A DNA stretch of 64,000 nucleotides from positions 3,596,001 to 3,660,000 of the forward strand of contig JAMYGW020000001.1 in assembly GCA_025617375.2 (NCBI GenBank), written 5' to 3'. Shown here piece by piece: positions 1 through 11,000 of this stretch. This DNA comes from Acarospora socialis (Eukaryota > Ascomycota > Lecanoromycetes > Acarosporales > Acarosporaceae). The first letter of the stretch is position 1, and each line of letters begins with the position of its first letter. The position numbers and the translations under genes are program-made. The notes under the pieces are model-generated. The model worked only from the letters and a program-made list of their open reading frames with translations, was not told the origin of the DNA and searched no databases.

Positions 1-1777
1 AGCAGTAAAGTTTGTTCCACATGCTCCAGACGACTGTGGTCTCTGGGTCCGCTGAATCAAGCTTCCCAAACAAATGGTCGATCCGAGGGTCTAGTTGATA
101 GTGCTTGCGCTGAACGTGATCAGCTGCTGACGCAGGATCAGAAAATAGGACATTCGGTGCGTCAGTTGAGAGTCGCATATCGTGGTCATACGATCCTCGT
201 GGCGTTATAGGCTGCCACGAACGACAATTGATTGGCTCCATGCCAACAATACTAGCAGTGGACTGGTTCCTGGTAAGGGGGCAATGTGGTTCAGTTTCAC
301 TTGTACGATCATAACGAAAATGGTTGTAAAGCCACGGATGCATCTTGCTTGAGCGACTAAGATAGTTCTGGACTCGGACGTGGTTGTAGGTCTCCAGTCT
401 TCTTAATCTCTCACGTAATGCTTGATTGAGCTTGAAAAGTATCTTAGGTCTTCTGGTACTCCAGCCGTGACTTCCTTGGATGCTCAATTTCAGTGATAAG
501 ATAGCTATTGCAAGGTCTTGCGGATCTTGATCCCTTTTATAGCGAGCAAGAAGCAAGTCTGCGCTGATCTCCAAAGTCTGTACAATCCATCGCTGAGAAC
601 GTCTCTCTTTCAATGAAGACTCATGGTGCGATGAAGTCCGATTGTTCACAGTCACAAGCGAAGAGATGCTTCCGCCATCACCGCTAATTCGGATGCCATT
701 ATGGCGTCTGGGGATTCCAGTTCGCGTGAGTAGAGTCTCTGACAGATTCAGAGCGGAAACTATGGTTTGCACCGCTCCTTCCAGAGAATGTGAGATTGCC
801 CTGCTGAGATGAAGTTGCAGAAGAGCGTTAGCAAAATCGTTTAAACAGAGCACTCTACCAGGGTCTATGTCTCGTATTCCCACGCACGCGCTTCGGGAAT
901 GCAACACGGCCATGCTGATGTGGTTGCCAGCATCTGGGACTCGTCCTCTCCATCGGACGAAAGCCCGACAATGTATTTGCGAGAAGAAACCCAGTGCAAC
1001 GGCATAAGATGAACCACTTGCTGGAGTGACACCACGGTTCTCCATCTCCCAAGTTCGGCCTTGGATGACCTGATCCATGTAGTTGACAGCATCATTCATC
1101 TCATCTGGTTGGTCTTCGAATAGAGACCAAAAGGAAAGCCTCATGGCCTGCTTAACATATGACTGGAACTGAAACTCTGAAGCCATCTGTCCTGACAAGA
1201 TCACCGCCCATGTGTTGAGCCTGAGAGCATCATCTAGGTCTCCTGATCTCCCAAGATACTCATAGCGCGTCATGTACAAGTTTCCGAGATTGTCGGCTGC
1301 GTGTCTTGCTTCCGTTACATTGTTGCGCAACATGTGCCATGCTGATTTTGCGTAGACAATCGATGTATTCAGCGTATTGATATGCTCATGATCCCAGAAA
1401 TCATCTTCCAGACGAGCCGAGAAGTTTCGCACGATGCAGTAGTAAAGTTGCTGGGTATCTAGATACCACGCTCGATGTCGGTCATCCGGGAGACAACGGT
1501 CCACAGCAGAGTTCACCCTCAAGCCGATAATATTCAACAACTCCCGGTCTCGCTTTTTCTCTGCATCCGTCTTCTGCCATGTAATAAGCAGACAGTGCGC
1601 AAGGCAGCAAGAGCATAACGAATAGAATGGAGATCCATCTGGCAAGAGTTGCAGCAGATTTCCACCAAGTATAATAGCTTCCTGTGTCTTGGCCGAGGTC
1701 TTTTCCTCTTGTAGTACCCGAAAGGCGGTCACAAATTGGATTACACGATTCTGTAGGGCTTGTTGCGTATCGGACAT
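1..1777 (-). CDS. TPR-like repeat protein, partial (runs off left edge)
   Basis: An uninterrupted frame runs from an ATG at 1775-1777 leftward to base 1, giving at least 592 residues and no stop, so the C-terminus lies outside the window. No intron is needed. The protein is mostly helical. Around residues 180-215 and near residue 440 it has stretches like the degenerate tetratricopeptide units of fungal TPR proteins, for example NLGNLYMTRYEYLGRSGDLD and RYKRDQDPQDLAIAILSL. Many such fungal proteins end in a CHAT peptidase-like domain, but that part would lie beyond the edge. There is no signal peptide or membrane segment. It is divergent from the next gene, about 500 bases away. The open frame and normal codon use argue for a real gene; its function is unknown. 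Confidence 0.7.
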   Translation of the reverse strand, partial: MSDTQQALQNRVIQFVTAFRVLQEEKTSAKTQEAIILGGNLLQLLPDGSPFYSLCSCCLAHCLLITWQKTDAEKKRDRELLNIIGLRVNSAVDRCLPDDRHRAWYLDTQQLYYCIVRNFSARLEDDFWDHEHINTLNTSIVYAKSAWHMLRNNVTEARHAADNLGNLYMTRYEYLGRSGDLDDALRLNTWAVILSGQMASEFQFQSYVKQAMRLSFWSLFEDQPDEMNDAVNYMDQVIQGRTWEMENRGVTPASGSSYAVALGFFSQIHCRAFVRWRGRVPDAGNHISMAVLHSRSACVGIRDIDPGRVLCLNDFANALLQLHLSRAISHSLEGAVQTIVSALNLSETLLTRTGIPRRHNGIRISGDGGSISSLVTVNNRTSSHHESSLKERRSQRWIVQTLEISADLLLARYKRDQDPQDLAIAILSLKLSIQGSHGWSTRRPKILFKLNQALRERLRRLETYNHVRVQNYLSRSSKMHPWLYNHFRYDRTSETEPHCPLTRNQSTASIVGMEPINCRSWQPITPRGSYDHDMRLSTDAPNVLFSDPASAADHVQRKHYQLDPRIDHLFGKLDSADPETTVVWSMWNKLYC

Positions 1778-2432
1778 CTTGCCGGGTGCCAATTGCGGGT
1801 TGTGCAAGCTAACAATCAAAGGAAAGGAACCTGCAGATTATACAGATTGCAGTTTATCTTGGTAATTGTAACGTTGTATAGATTTGGATGTCCGCGCCCG
1901 GTCACAGAATGCTTTTAGCGAAGGTGCCAGTAACAGGTTCAAGGCTACCTGGGTATCTCATCCTTAAATCCCCTTACTAGGTAGGTCTGCCTGGCTGTGC
2001 GGGCACTGCGCTGACCATAGGTCGTGCGGTGTGGAGGTATTATTGGTCAATATAAGCGGATGCGGGACTCAGCTTGTAGCCTTATCGACTGTAGCCTTAT
2101 TAGCATTGCAACCACCGAGCTGAACGAACCACAACAACCCTTTGCTCGGATTCCTTGAGGATAGACAAATAAGTCGGCAGACACTGAGCTCTGAGAATAA
2201 ATCCCACCAGCGTCCATATCATGGCTCGTAACCGTGGCAGGAGACTCGCACACCCACTTCCACTTCCCAAGGACACAGTCCTTGTGGAGAGTTGACGCTT
2301 GATCCAAGCCAGCCTCACAACAATGTTCTCCCATTTCCTAGCAACCTGCGACTTGACATTCGTTCGACAACGATCCAAAATGTTCATAACACTCAGACCA
2401 CTGGGATCGGCTCAGAGTTTTGGGTCCAGTTG
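1778..2432. other. intergenic region between divergent genes
   Basis: It separates the minus-strand TPR-like gene from the plus-strand gene that follows. The coding signal of the right-hand gene extends upstream of its first in-frame ATG (2433) to about 2292 without an in-frame stop, so part of this stretch is probably a 5' exon whose start and splice sites I could not place. Nothing else is recognisable. Confidence 0.5.
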
Positions 2433-3057
2433 ATGACATTCTTGAAGGCGCAAGCCCGTGCTCTGCACCTCGATCACGTCGACATCAGCGTTCCTCAAGG
2501 CACCAAGTATCTGGTCCGCAACTCGGAAGTCTCGTTCAGGGAAGCATGCGGCAATCAAGCCGTCCGCACATGGTTGGAAGAGCACGTTATCGATGAAGGT
2601 CGAAAGGCGGCAATGATCGTAGGCATGTACACCTACAGCAATGCCACCTACGCCCACACCCATCACAATCAGCTAGGAGGCCAAACTTCGGCGTCAGATA
2701 CCACTAACGCAGCGAGTGCGGGGGTGGGGTTCGGTGCTGCAGTACTTGACCAACAGGCATTCAATATGCCGGAGGAGCAGATCTTTGCCATCGAGTACAA
2801 ACCAGTCAAATTCAAAGGTTGACGAGGCCAAGTTAGAGGATGCGCCAAACCGGTGGGAGGTCTTCTTTGGCGGTCGAACCAAAGGCGCTGCAACAGATGT
2901 GAAAGAGTACATCTTCGAATTCGACCTAGATGATACTGTTACCGAGAACGATGACGATTACGATGATGAACTCAACAACTTGGAGGGTGAGCAAGAAGAA
3001 ACGTACACTACATCATCAAACTTTGAAGGAAGCAACGTTGAACGATTAGAGGATTAG
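2292..3057 (+). CDS. uncharacterised fungal protein with a frame break
   Basis: Two adjoining plus-strand frames read as one protein. The first (to 2822) contains the stretches GRKAAMIVGMYTYSNATYA and EEQIFAIEYKPVKF. The second picks up at about 2821 with DEAKLEDAPNRWEVFFGGR and ends in an acidic tail at 3057. The order and spacing resemble a widespread uncharacterised family of fungal proteins, but I cannot name a function. The first frame has no ATG until 2433, so an upstream exon or a start further 5' is likely. The candidate GT...AG at the junction would be only 19 bases, too short for an intron. A one-base frameshift (real or a sequencing error) is the simplest reading, so this may be a recent pseudogene. 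Confidence 0.5.
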
Positions 3058-3498
3058 GAACAATGCGTCCAACAATACTTGGTCAGTGGAAGATAGGATA
3101 GCCCTGCTATTCCCAAGGATAGATTGATATCGCTATCACACCTTCCATCAGCGGTTACTAAGGTATATGAATGCATGTGAAAGTAAAGGTACCTGTGCGA
3201 TAGAAGAACTTGCACAGCACGTATTAGCATTCTCTACAATCTTAACCAAAGACATGCCCTGGGTCAATACAACCTTAAATTAACTCACCATTCACTCAAG
3301 TGTGATTTACACTTGTAAGGGATATGGATAGAATCCCCCGTGGCTAAGGTAGGGAATCGAAGTTGTTTCACCGAAAACCTATTATCGATAAGGTCGCTCA
3401 CCGCCTTTATCTGATTGGCTACGTGCAACATCGAGTGCAGAAATAAGAAATAATCTACAGGTTATACGGCCGAGATCTCCAAGCACCACGATAACCCA
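3058..3498. other. intergenic region upstream of SSF1
   Basis: This is 441 bases of ordinary composition with CG dinucleotides present. It should hold the 3' UTR of the preceding gene and the promoter of SSF1. I see no repeat, RNA gene or conserved motif. Confidence 0.4.
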
Positions 3499-4898
3499 AT
3501 GGCGAGACGACGTACAAAGAAGCGTACACATGTCGGCGCTCACAATGGGCCTGCAAAGGGACCTACCCATAACCTCTCCTCGAGTAAGGAGCCAAAGAGC
3601 ATGGTCATCCGTATAGGAGCAGGGGAGGTAGGACCCAGCGTCAGCCAACTCGTACGGGATGTTCGAAGCATGATGGAGCCTGGGACAGCTAGTAGACTCA
3701 AGGTAGGCACTGCAGCTGGTAACTCAGCCTACCGGGCAAGTGCAGAACTACTACTGAAACTCGTCCTGTATTCTAGGAGAGGAAATCCAATCGGTTAAAG
3801 GACTACACTACCATGGCTGGCCCTTTAGGAGTGTCACACTTGCTTCTATTCTCCAAGTCCTCATCTGGAAACACGAACCTACGGTTGGCGCTGACGCCTC
3901 GAGGACCCACCTTACATTTCCAAGTCGAGAAGTATTCTTTATGCAAGGACATCAAGAAGGCAATGAAGCACCCCAAAGGTGGCGGAAAGGAATACCTGAC
4001 TGCTCCGCTCCTTGTCATGAACAACTTCACAACTCCACCTTCGACTGACGGCGCAAAGCCCGCAGTACCTAAACACCTCGAATCGCTAACAACAACGGTC
4101 TTCCAATCATTATTTCCGCCGATCTCACCACAATCAACGCCTCTAGCATCTATCCGACGTGTACTGCTGTTAAACCGTGAGCCTCCCTCATCCACCCAGG
4201 ACAGTGGCACCCATACCCTCAACCTCCGACATTATGCGATTACTACCAAGCGCACCGGGCTTTCCCGAGGCATACGGCGACTCAATGCAGCAGAGAAACT
4301 GATAAGTTCAAACGAACGGAGTAAGAAAAAAGACTTGCCAAATCTCAGCCGGATGGAGGATGTGGCCGACTATCTCCTCGACCCGTCGGGGGCCGGGGGT
4401 GGCTTCACGTCGGGCAGTGAGAGTGAGCCCGAAACAGACGCGGAAGTCGAAGTCCTTGAAGTCGACGCGCGCAAAGTGATGAGCAAAAAGCAATTAGAAC
4501 ACGCAAGGAGCGAATCCGGGAAACGTCCAAACCCACGGTCTGGGAATGTGGTTGAGAAGCGAGCAGTAAAGCTTGTCGAGTTGGGCCCACGGATGAGGTT
4601 ACGAATGACTAAGATCGAAGAGGGCGTCTGCACTGGCAAAGTCATGTGGCACGAGTATCTGAGCAAGTCAAAGGAAGAGGTGAAGGAATTGGATAAGGTT
4701 TGGGAACAGAGGAGGACCGAAAAGGAGGCTAGGCGAAAGCAGCAGCGGGAGAACGTTGAGAGAAAGCGGAAAGAACGGAGCCAGGGTAAAGCAGGCATTA
4801 CTGACGAGAACGTTGAAGACGAGGATCTGAGTATGGATGACGATGACTGGGATAGTGAAGATCTAGAAGAAGATGACGAGATGGAAGGCAATGAATGA
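3499..4898 (+). CDS. SSF1: ribosome biogenesis protein Ssf1 (Brix domain, Peter Pan family)
   Basis: Two exons, 3499-3702 and 3777-4898, join in frame across a 74-base intron (GTAGGC...TTCTAG) into 441 residues. The spliced junction restores the family core, SRLK-ERKSNRLKDYTTMAGPLG, followed by a Brix domain with LRLALTPRGPTLHFQ and YSLCKD. The N-terminus is basic (MARRRTKKRTH). The C-terminal third is charged coiled coil ending in an acidic tail. Ssf1 acts in the nucleolus in pre-60S assembly and processing of the 27S pre-rRNA. The start is well supported by the conserved N-terminus. The gene is convergent with RIB5. Identity rests on end-to-end motif agreement. Confidence 0.95.
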
Positions 4899-5447
4899 GT
4901 TTAAACCACGCGATGGAATTAACGGGTTTAAGGGACCAGTGTTGGTTGAAGCAAGCCCCTCAGTCATCTGCCACGGCAGACAGATCCCTTACCGATCACT
5001 CCGTGCAGTGGTGCACAAGCGAAGTAGTACTTTCTTGTACATCAGTATCAGCTTTGGGGTGGAACCGTACGGCAAAGGCGGAGTTGAGGCAATGATCCAA
5101 AGGTACTTGTCGATTCCACTGGTGGGGACGAGTCCTCATCTTGTGTACTCCGGTGCAATGCAACCTTGTTTAAAGGACCACAAGCAGGTTACTTTACACC
5201 TGTGTTGTAGCAAGCAGTAATTCACCTCAGAATTTGACAGCAGCCGTTTATGATACGACTGTGTGGTGACCTTAGAACCGCTTCGAAGTGGTCTCATATT
5301 CTGGGCACGGAATTACATATCACAGGGTGACTGTCTCTAGGCTTTGAGCGCCGAAGATATCTCGTATGTCGTAGTATCGAGTTTAGGTGTAGGCAGATCG
5401 CGACTGGAGGGAGCCAGAGCTTATGAGCTTGCGAAGAAAGCTTTTAA
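4899..5447. other. intergenic region between convergent SSF1 and RIB5
   Basis: Both neighbours end here, so it should contain two 3' UTRs and polyadenylation signals. Short open frames overlap it (for example 4873-5220 plus), but they show no family motif or coding character. I see no RNA gene or repeat. Confidence 0.4.
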
Positions 5448-6273
5448 TTACCCTTGCTGCTTCAGCTTGTCTGACACGATTCTGCCCACCATCTTCTCTA
5501 AGATAGCCATATCTCCGCCCGTTTCCCCCTCTAGATAGCCCTGAACACTCTTCTCAACGTACTTGCCAATCATGTCGACCTCTACATTGACCAGTTCCCC
5601 TTCCTTCTTGCCTGCAGTTACGACCCGCTCCTGGGTATAGGCAATGAGCATGACCTCCCACCAGCCCTCAGGACCATCCTGTACTTGCGTGATTGTCAAG
5701 CTTGCCCCGTCCAACGTCACGTAACCCTTTTCAACGATATACCTTAGAACCGACTTATCCCTCGGCTGAAGGCGAAAGACGAGGGCGTTGCCATCTGGAG
5801 TGACGGAAAGAATCGTAGCGATAGTGTCTACATGGCCTTGGACAAAATGACCACCCATTCGCGTTGAAGCGGAAACTGCACGCTCGAGGTTGACATTGCC
5901 TCCCTTTTGGAGAGAGCCAAGATTTGTGCGGCGGAGGGTTTCGGGAGAGACGCCGACTTTGAAAGAACCCTTGTCGAATTGCGTTATCGTCAGACATGTG
6001 CCTTACAGCTCTGGTCAGTATCTTCTTGCAGAAATCAGAGAAGGGCAGCAAACCATTGACACTGATGCTATCCCCCAAGTGGGCATCTTCGAGTACGGCT
6101 TCACAATTTGAGATGGTCAAGGACGTTCCGCCGCCACCGCTGGAGCTGTCATCCTGGTTCTCGAGGGCAGAGACGGCTGGCTGTCGTTAGCTTAGCTGAG
6201 GAATATCTGAACAATGTAATCTTATCGCAAGTCACGACTTACAGCCAACAATCTCAACAATGCCAGTAAACAT
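5448..6273 (-). CDS. RIB5: riboflavin synthase
   Basis: Three minus-strand exons (6243-6273, 6054-6176, 5448-6001) separated by introns of 66 and 52 bases give 235 residues, the usual length. The product starts MFTGIVEIVG, the hallmark N-terminus. It has the two pseudo-repeated lumazine-binding barrels: the first contains GDSISVNGTCLTITQF and FKVGVSPETLRRTNLG; the second starts near NVNLERAV and MGGHFVQGHVDT and contains GYVTLDGASLTIT. The enzyme dismutates two 6,7-dimethyl-8-ribityllumazine molecules into riboflavin in the cytosol. The first exon is only ten codons long. The start codon lies about 100 bases from the edge of the CG-free AT-rich block, leaving a very short normal-composition promoter. 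Confidence 0.95.
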
Positions 6274-6309
6274 TGTCTAGCATCAATCAGCTATCGTGAT
6301 TGGACGATG

Positions 6310-7766
6310 TTGAGAAAGGTCACTAGTACAGGCAACTAAGACTGACTTAACAACAACCAAGAATTAAATTAGTGACCATTTCAATATCTAGAAAGACACA
6401 GATGACCACTTGAAGCTGAATGAGAGATCAGTGCAATGATGTCTAATCTTATTCTTTTAGTCATTGACAATTTTCACATTCAATGCAGCACTGATGAAAT
6501 AAGTGTCATTGATTTAACTCTTCTTCATGTTGTACAAAATAAGTATATTAAAAATTGTAACTTCTCTCTCATGCAACTCATTCAGATCACTATATTCTAA
6601 TAAATCAATCTTCTGTCATCAATTCTCAACTCTATGAAAGTTTTACAATAAATGCTTCTTCATATGATATTCAAATAGTAAAAAGTCTTCTTATTCAGTC
6701 AAAATAAGTGAATTATAAAAGTGAATAAAATCAGTAAATTAATTAACATCATACAACAGAAACAAATTGTCAGCAGAAGAATCATGTAATTATTGTGTGA
6801 GAAAAACTCAAAAAATATATGTGAAGTGTTGACAATCAAAGAGATGATTTTGAAAAATCTGTGAAAATTGTAAAAGAAATGATCATAGTACTAAGTGCAC
6901 TGTATAAAATAAAAATACAGATAATGTATCATCATCAGAAGTAGAAAAGATGATAAAAACTATTAAATCTGATCACAAGATCAAAGCTTCAGCAGTATAT
7001 AGCAAATAAATTACTATTTTTTTTGCATTTTTAAGATCTGAGTGTCTCATATGAGTAAAATACTCTATAACAAATTCTTAAAGTTCTTATATACTTTATT
7101 GCAAAGCTTCAAAATATTATATATTGAATATTGTATTCTATAGAATTTAGTCAAGAAATATTTTAGTTTAGTGCAGCTGACAATCTTGTACAATGTGTAA
7201 AAGATGAGAAATCTGTTGATGATAAATTTAAATCTGAATTTAGATCTAAATCAGAATTGTGAGATTCTGTTGATGTGCATGAAGACTGTATGAAAATAGT
7301 CAATATATATTATTAAAACAATATCATACAACTTACAACAGCTGTCTCTGTCTTAACAGAAGATGAATTGATATTTAGTTTGATTTTTAGCTTGTTTTCT
7401 TTCTTGATTTTCTTGATGAATGATTTGAACAACTTTTTCTTTTTGATAATCTCTTTCTTTATAAACTCAACATTGTACAACACAGCAGTCTTCTTTTTAA
7501 CTATTAAAAACATTAAATAGTTATTGAATGTAAACTTAAAATAAGTCAACAAATTCAGAGTTATTGTGATGTTCTCTGCACTATATTCAAGATAAATTGA
7601 ATCTTCTTTGCTTCAGTCATTTGCAAGTGTGAGAAATGTGACATTATATATGATATGATTTCATCAATACATGTTAGATACAAGATCTGTGCAAATAAAG
7701 ATCTTAAAATTGTTAAAGATATGATTATAGAGTTGAATACTGCATCTCTTTAAAAACAAGTACATG
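6310..7766. other. left flank of the AT-rich block, unidentified decayed DNA
   Basis: This is CG-free DNA between the RIB5 promoter and the first LTR. Near 6,770-6,900 on the plus strand there is a short Cys-rich patch (a Cys-x2-Cys followed by further Cys and His), which might be a decayed zinc-cluster or zinc-knuckle segment. A 79-codon minus-strand frame at 7313-7552 is lysine- and asparagine-rich and looks like a by-product of AT richness. I could not assign this stretch to an element. The last five bases (7762-7766, ACATG) are the left target duplication of the first gypsy element. Confidence 0.5.
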
Positions 7767-8002
7767 TGTCAGAGTAAATAATGAAGCACAGTCACAGCAC
7801 TATGTCTTAGTAAGTATAGTTAAGTGAGAGTCTATAAGTATGAAACTTCTCTGCACATAAAACTCTTCAGAAATTAGTCTTGACATCAATAGAGATATAT
7901 TGTGTTGTTTTATCATTGAATAGCTTGTGTATCATTATATTTCACACTGTCATAAATCTACTTTAATAATCTATCTGTAATAAATAAACATTGAGACTTA
8001 CA
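7767..8002 (+). repeat. 5' LTR of element A
   Basis: 236 bases, TG...CA ends, with the same length as the 3' LTR. By hand count the pair differs at 13 positions, all transitions. Several differences are CA in one copy against TG in the other, as expected where an ancestral CG decayed on opposite strands. Confidence 0.92.
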
Positions 8003-11000
8003 ATTCTAATCTCTCTATCATTACAGTTGACAGTTTGTTGTGTGATGATATACAAATGTAAAATCAACAACATTGAAGCAATAACAATATGCTGAACTCA
8101 TCAAATCAATCTTGAGATCACATAGATTTAAATGATTCACTTGTGATGAATTCATCTTTAATAAACTCATCACAGAGAGTACAACATGAAACTGATTACT
8201 TCACATCAATACTTAAAAATCTAAATGTTAAGTTGAAGTGAGCAGAAAAGAAAAAAAACTTGTTTTTGAAAAAACATTATCTTATATTTATTCAGAGAGA
8301 AGTTCAAGTGCTGTAACATTAAGACATCAATGAAACATCTGTTGATGACTCACTTAATGTGAAAGTAAATAATAATTCTTTAATATCAAAGTAAATCTCA
8401 TTCAAAATCTTTAACAAGCAATCTGCAGAGAATTATTCTCAGTACAGTAATGATTAAGAGAAATATTTACTCAGAACATCTAAATATTTATGCTGAAAAA
8501 TCTGTATAAGAGCATCTTAACTTTATATGCAGTGCTGAAATGATGTTTCACTTGATGCTCAAGAACTTTATTAATGACAAGATAAAGATTCTATATGTGA
8601 TGCAATTCTTAGTGAATGAATTATAAAATGCATGATATCAACATCAAAAAATGATTTTTCTTGAGACAATCTCTTAAGAATACTTTATCAATTATCTTCT
8701 CAATCTTGTTGAAGACTCAGTGAATTGTCAGCTACACACTGTACAAGTATACACTGAAATTGTATAAAAATCAAATCAAAGTGTGCATATTTTTGCAGCA
8801 TATCTTAGCACTCTTAAAGCACAGCTGTCACTTTATAATGAGAAACAGCTAATAATACACTTCTTTACAAAGCTATGATCAGAAATCAGAAAGACTTTGT
8901 TGAATTATTAAAATCTTTTAAATAAACAAAATAGTTTAGTAGTTCTAGCAGCACAGTTAAAGAATAATATTTGTGAATTTAACACTACAACAATAAAGAA
9001 GTCAAACAACAATTCTCATACAGAATTTTCTTTTAATAATCAAAGAACTTCAGAGACTGCACAGTTAAAATGATGTAACAATGCTGATGCAAAGTCAGAT
9101 CAATTTAGTGCTCACTTAAAAGTAAAGTTGAATGTAATATATTATCATTATCAAGAAAAGAATCACTATGCTGATGAATGCATTAAGTCAGTAAACAATT
9201 CTAATAATATCTGCATTTTCTCAGTGACTCAGTCAAAAAAAGAAAATGACTCATTGAAGTCTCTACAATGATGCAATGAAGAATGAAAGTAAAGATTAAA
9301 TTTAATATTGTAATCAAAGAAACTGTTGCTGTAAGAGAAGATTAAGTTTTAGTTTTTTTTCTTTTGAATAGTGTCACTGAATTGAATGTGATAAGTCAGT
9401 GTTTTGTTGTCACAAACAAGATGATGAAGCTTGATGTGAAAGTATCAAACTTTTTACTCATGAATAATCATTCAGTATACTGCTATGATGCTTATTTTGT
9501 GAAGTATTATTTAAAAGACAGTTGAAACAAAAAGTATGACTGTGAACACATCTTTTATGCATTGAAAAAAGATGAACTCAAGTTTGTAATAAGATTATCT
9601 GTTTTAGAGAAGAAGCAAGTTCATATTAACTGTGAATTGTAAATTTAATATTTTAACATTAAAATCTCTGCTCTTACACTGAAAAATTCAGAAGAGTTTG
9701 AAGAAACTATTGAAGACTTAATAATTTGTGCACTTCTTTAAGTTGTATTTAAGACACAGACAGTGCAACTTCAAAGTATGATCATTACATTATTTATATC
9801 TCAAATATATTCTAAGTATGTAGATATCTTTTCAGAAACTGAAACAGAGTATCTTGTTTTTCATGAGAAGCATGATTATGTTATTGATATCAATAATGAG
9901 AACTCTTTACACAGATCTCTATATAATTTATTAAACAAGAAGTTTTATGTTTTGTGAAACTATCTGAACAACATCTTAATGAAAAGTTAAATCAAATATT
10001 CTGTCAGTTTGACTGATACTTTGATGCTGTTTGCTTCAAAAAAAATAATGACTTACAACTATGTGTTAACTATCAGAAATTGAATCAGATTACTGTGAAA
10101 AATCATCACTCTTTATCTTTAATAAGTGAAATTCTGAACTGACTAAGTGATGCAAAGATTTTCATTCAGTTAAATCTTAAAGATGTCTATCATTGCATCT
10201 GTATAAAGATGAATGACAAGTGAAAGACAGCATTTCACACATGTTATGATCACTTTAAATATTTAATCATGTCATTTGAACTTGTCAATGCATCTACTAC
10301 TTTTCAAGTCTATATCAATTGTGTGCTTACAGAACATATGAATTTCATTTGTGTGATGTATTTAAATAATATTCTCATATACTTACAATCAAAAGAGAAG
10401 CACAAACATCATGTATGTAAAATACTGAAGTGACTTCAGCACTATAAGCTCTTTATGAACTTGAAGAAGTGCATTTTCTCTATGAATACTGTGAAATTCT
10501 TAAAATTTATAATATTGATCACTGACATAATAATGAACTTATGAAGAATAGAAATCATTGCAAATTAATTAGTATTTAAGACTTTTCAAGAGATGTAAGT
10601 CTTCTTAAAGTTTGTCAACTTCTATAAATAGTTTATAAAAGTTTACTTGCAAATTATGAACTCACTTACAGATTTGTTGAAAGACAATAAGAATAAAAAG
10701 AAGTCAGAATTATTTGAATGATCTGAAGATGCAGTGAAGACATTTTGCAAACTTAAAAAGATTTTTATATCTGTGTCTGTTCTTGTTCACTTTGATTTTG
10801 AGTTCAGAAACTAAATGAAGATTGATGTTTTTGAGCATGCTGTGACAGAAATTTATATTCAGTTGCAAGTGTCTGAGCAGTGACATCTCATCACTTACTG
10901 ATTGTAAAAGCTGTTCTTAATGAAGAATAATTATGAAACACATGATCTTGAACTTCTAGTTATTGTGAAAGCATTTAAGCAGTGATGTCACTATCTTGAA

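Noticed and set aside
4873-5220. 115-codon plus-strand open frame after SSF1
   Set aside because: It overlaps the SSF1 end, has no family motif, and lies in a convergent 3' region.
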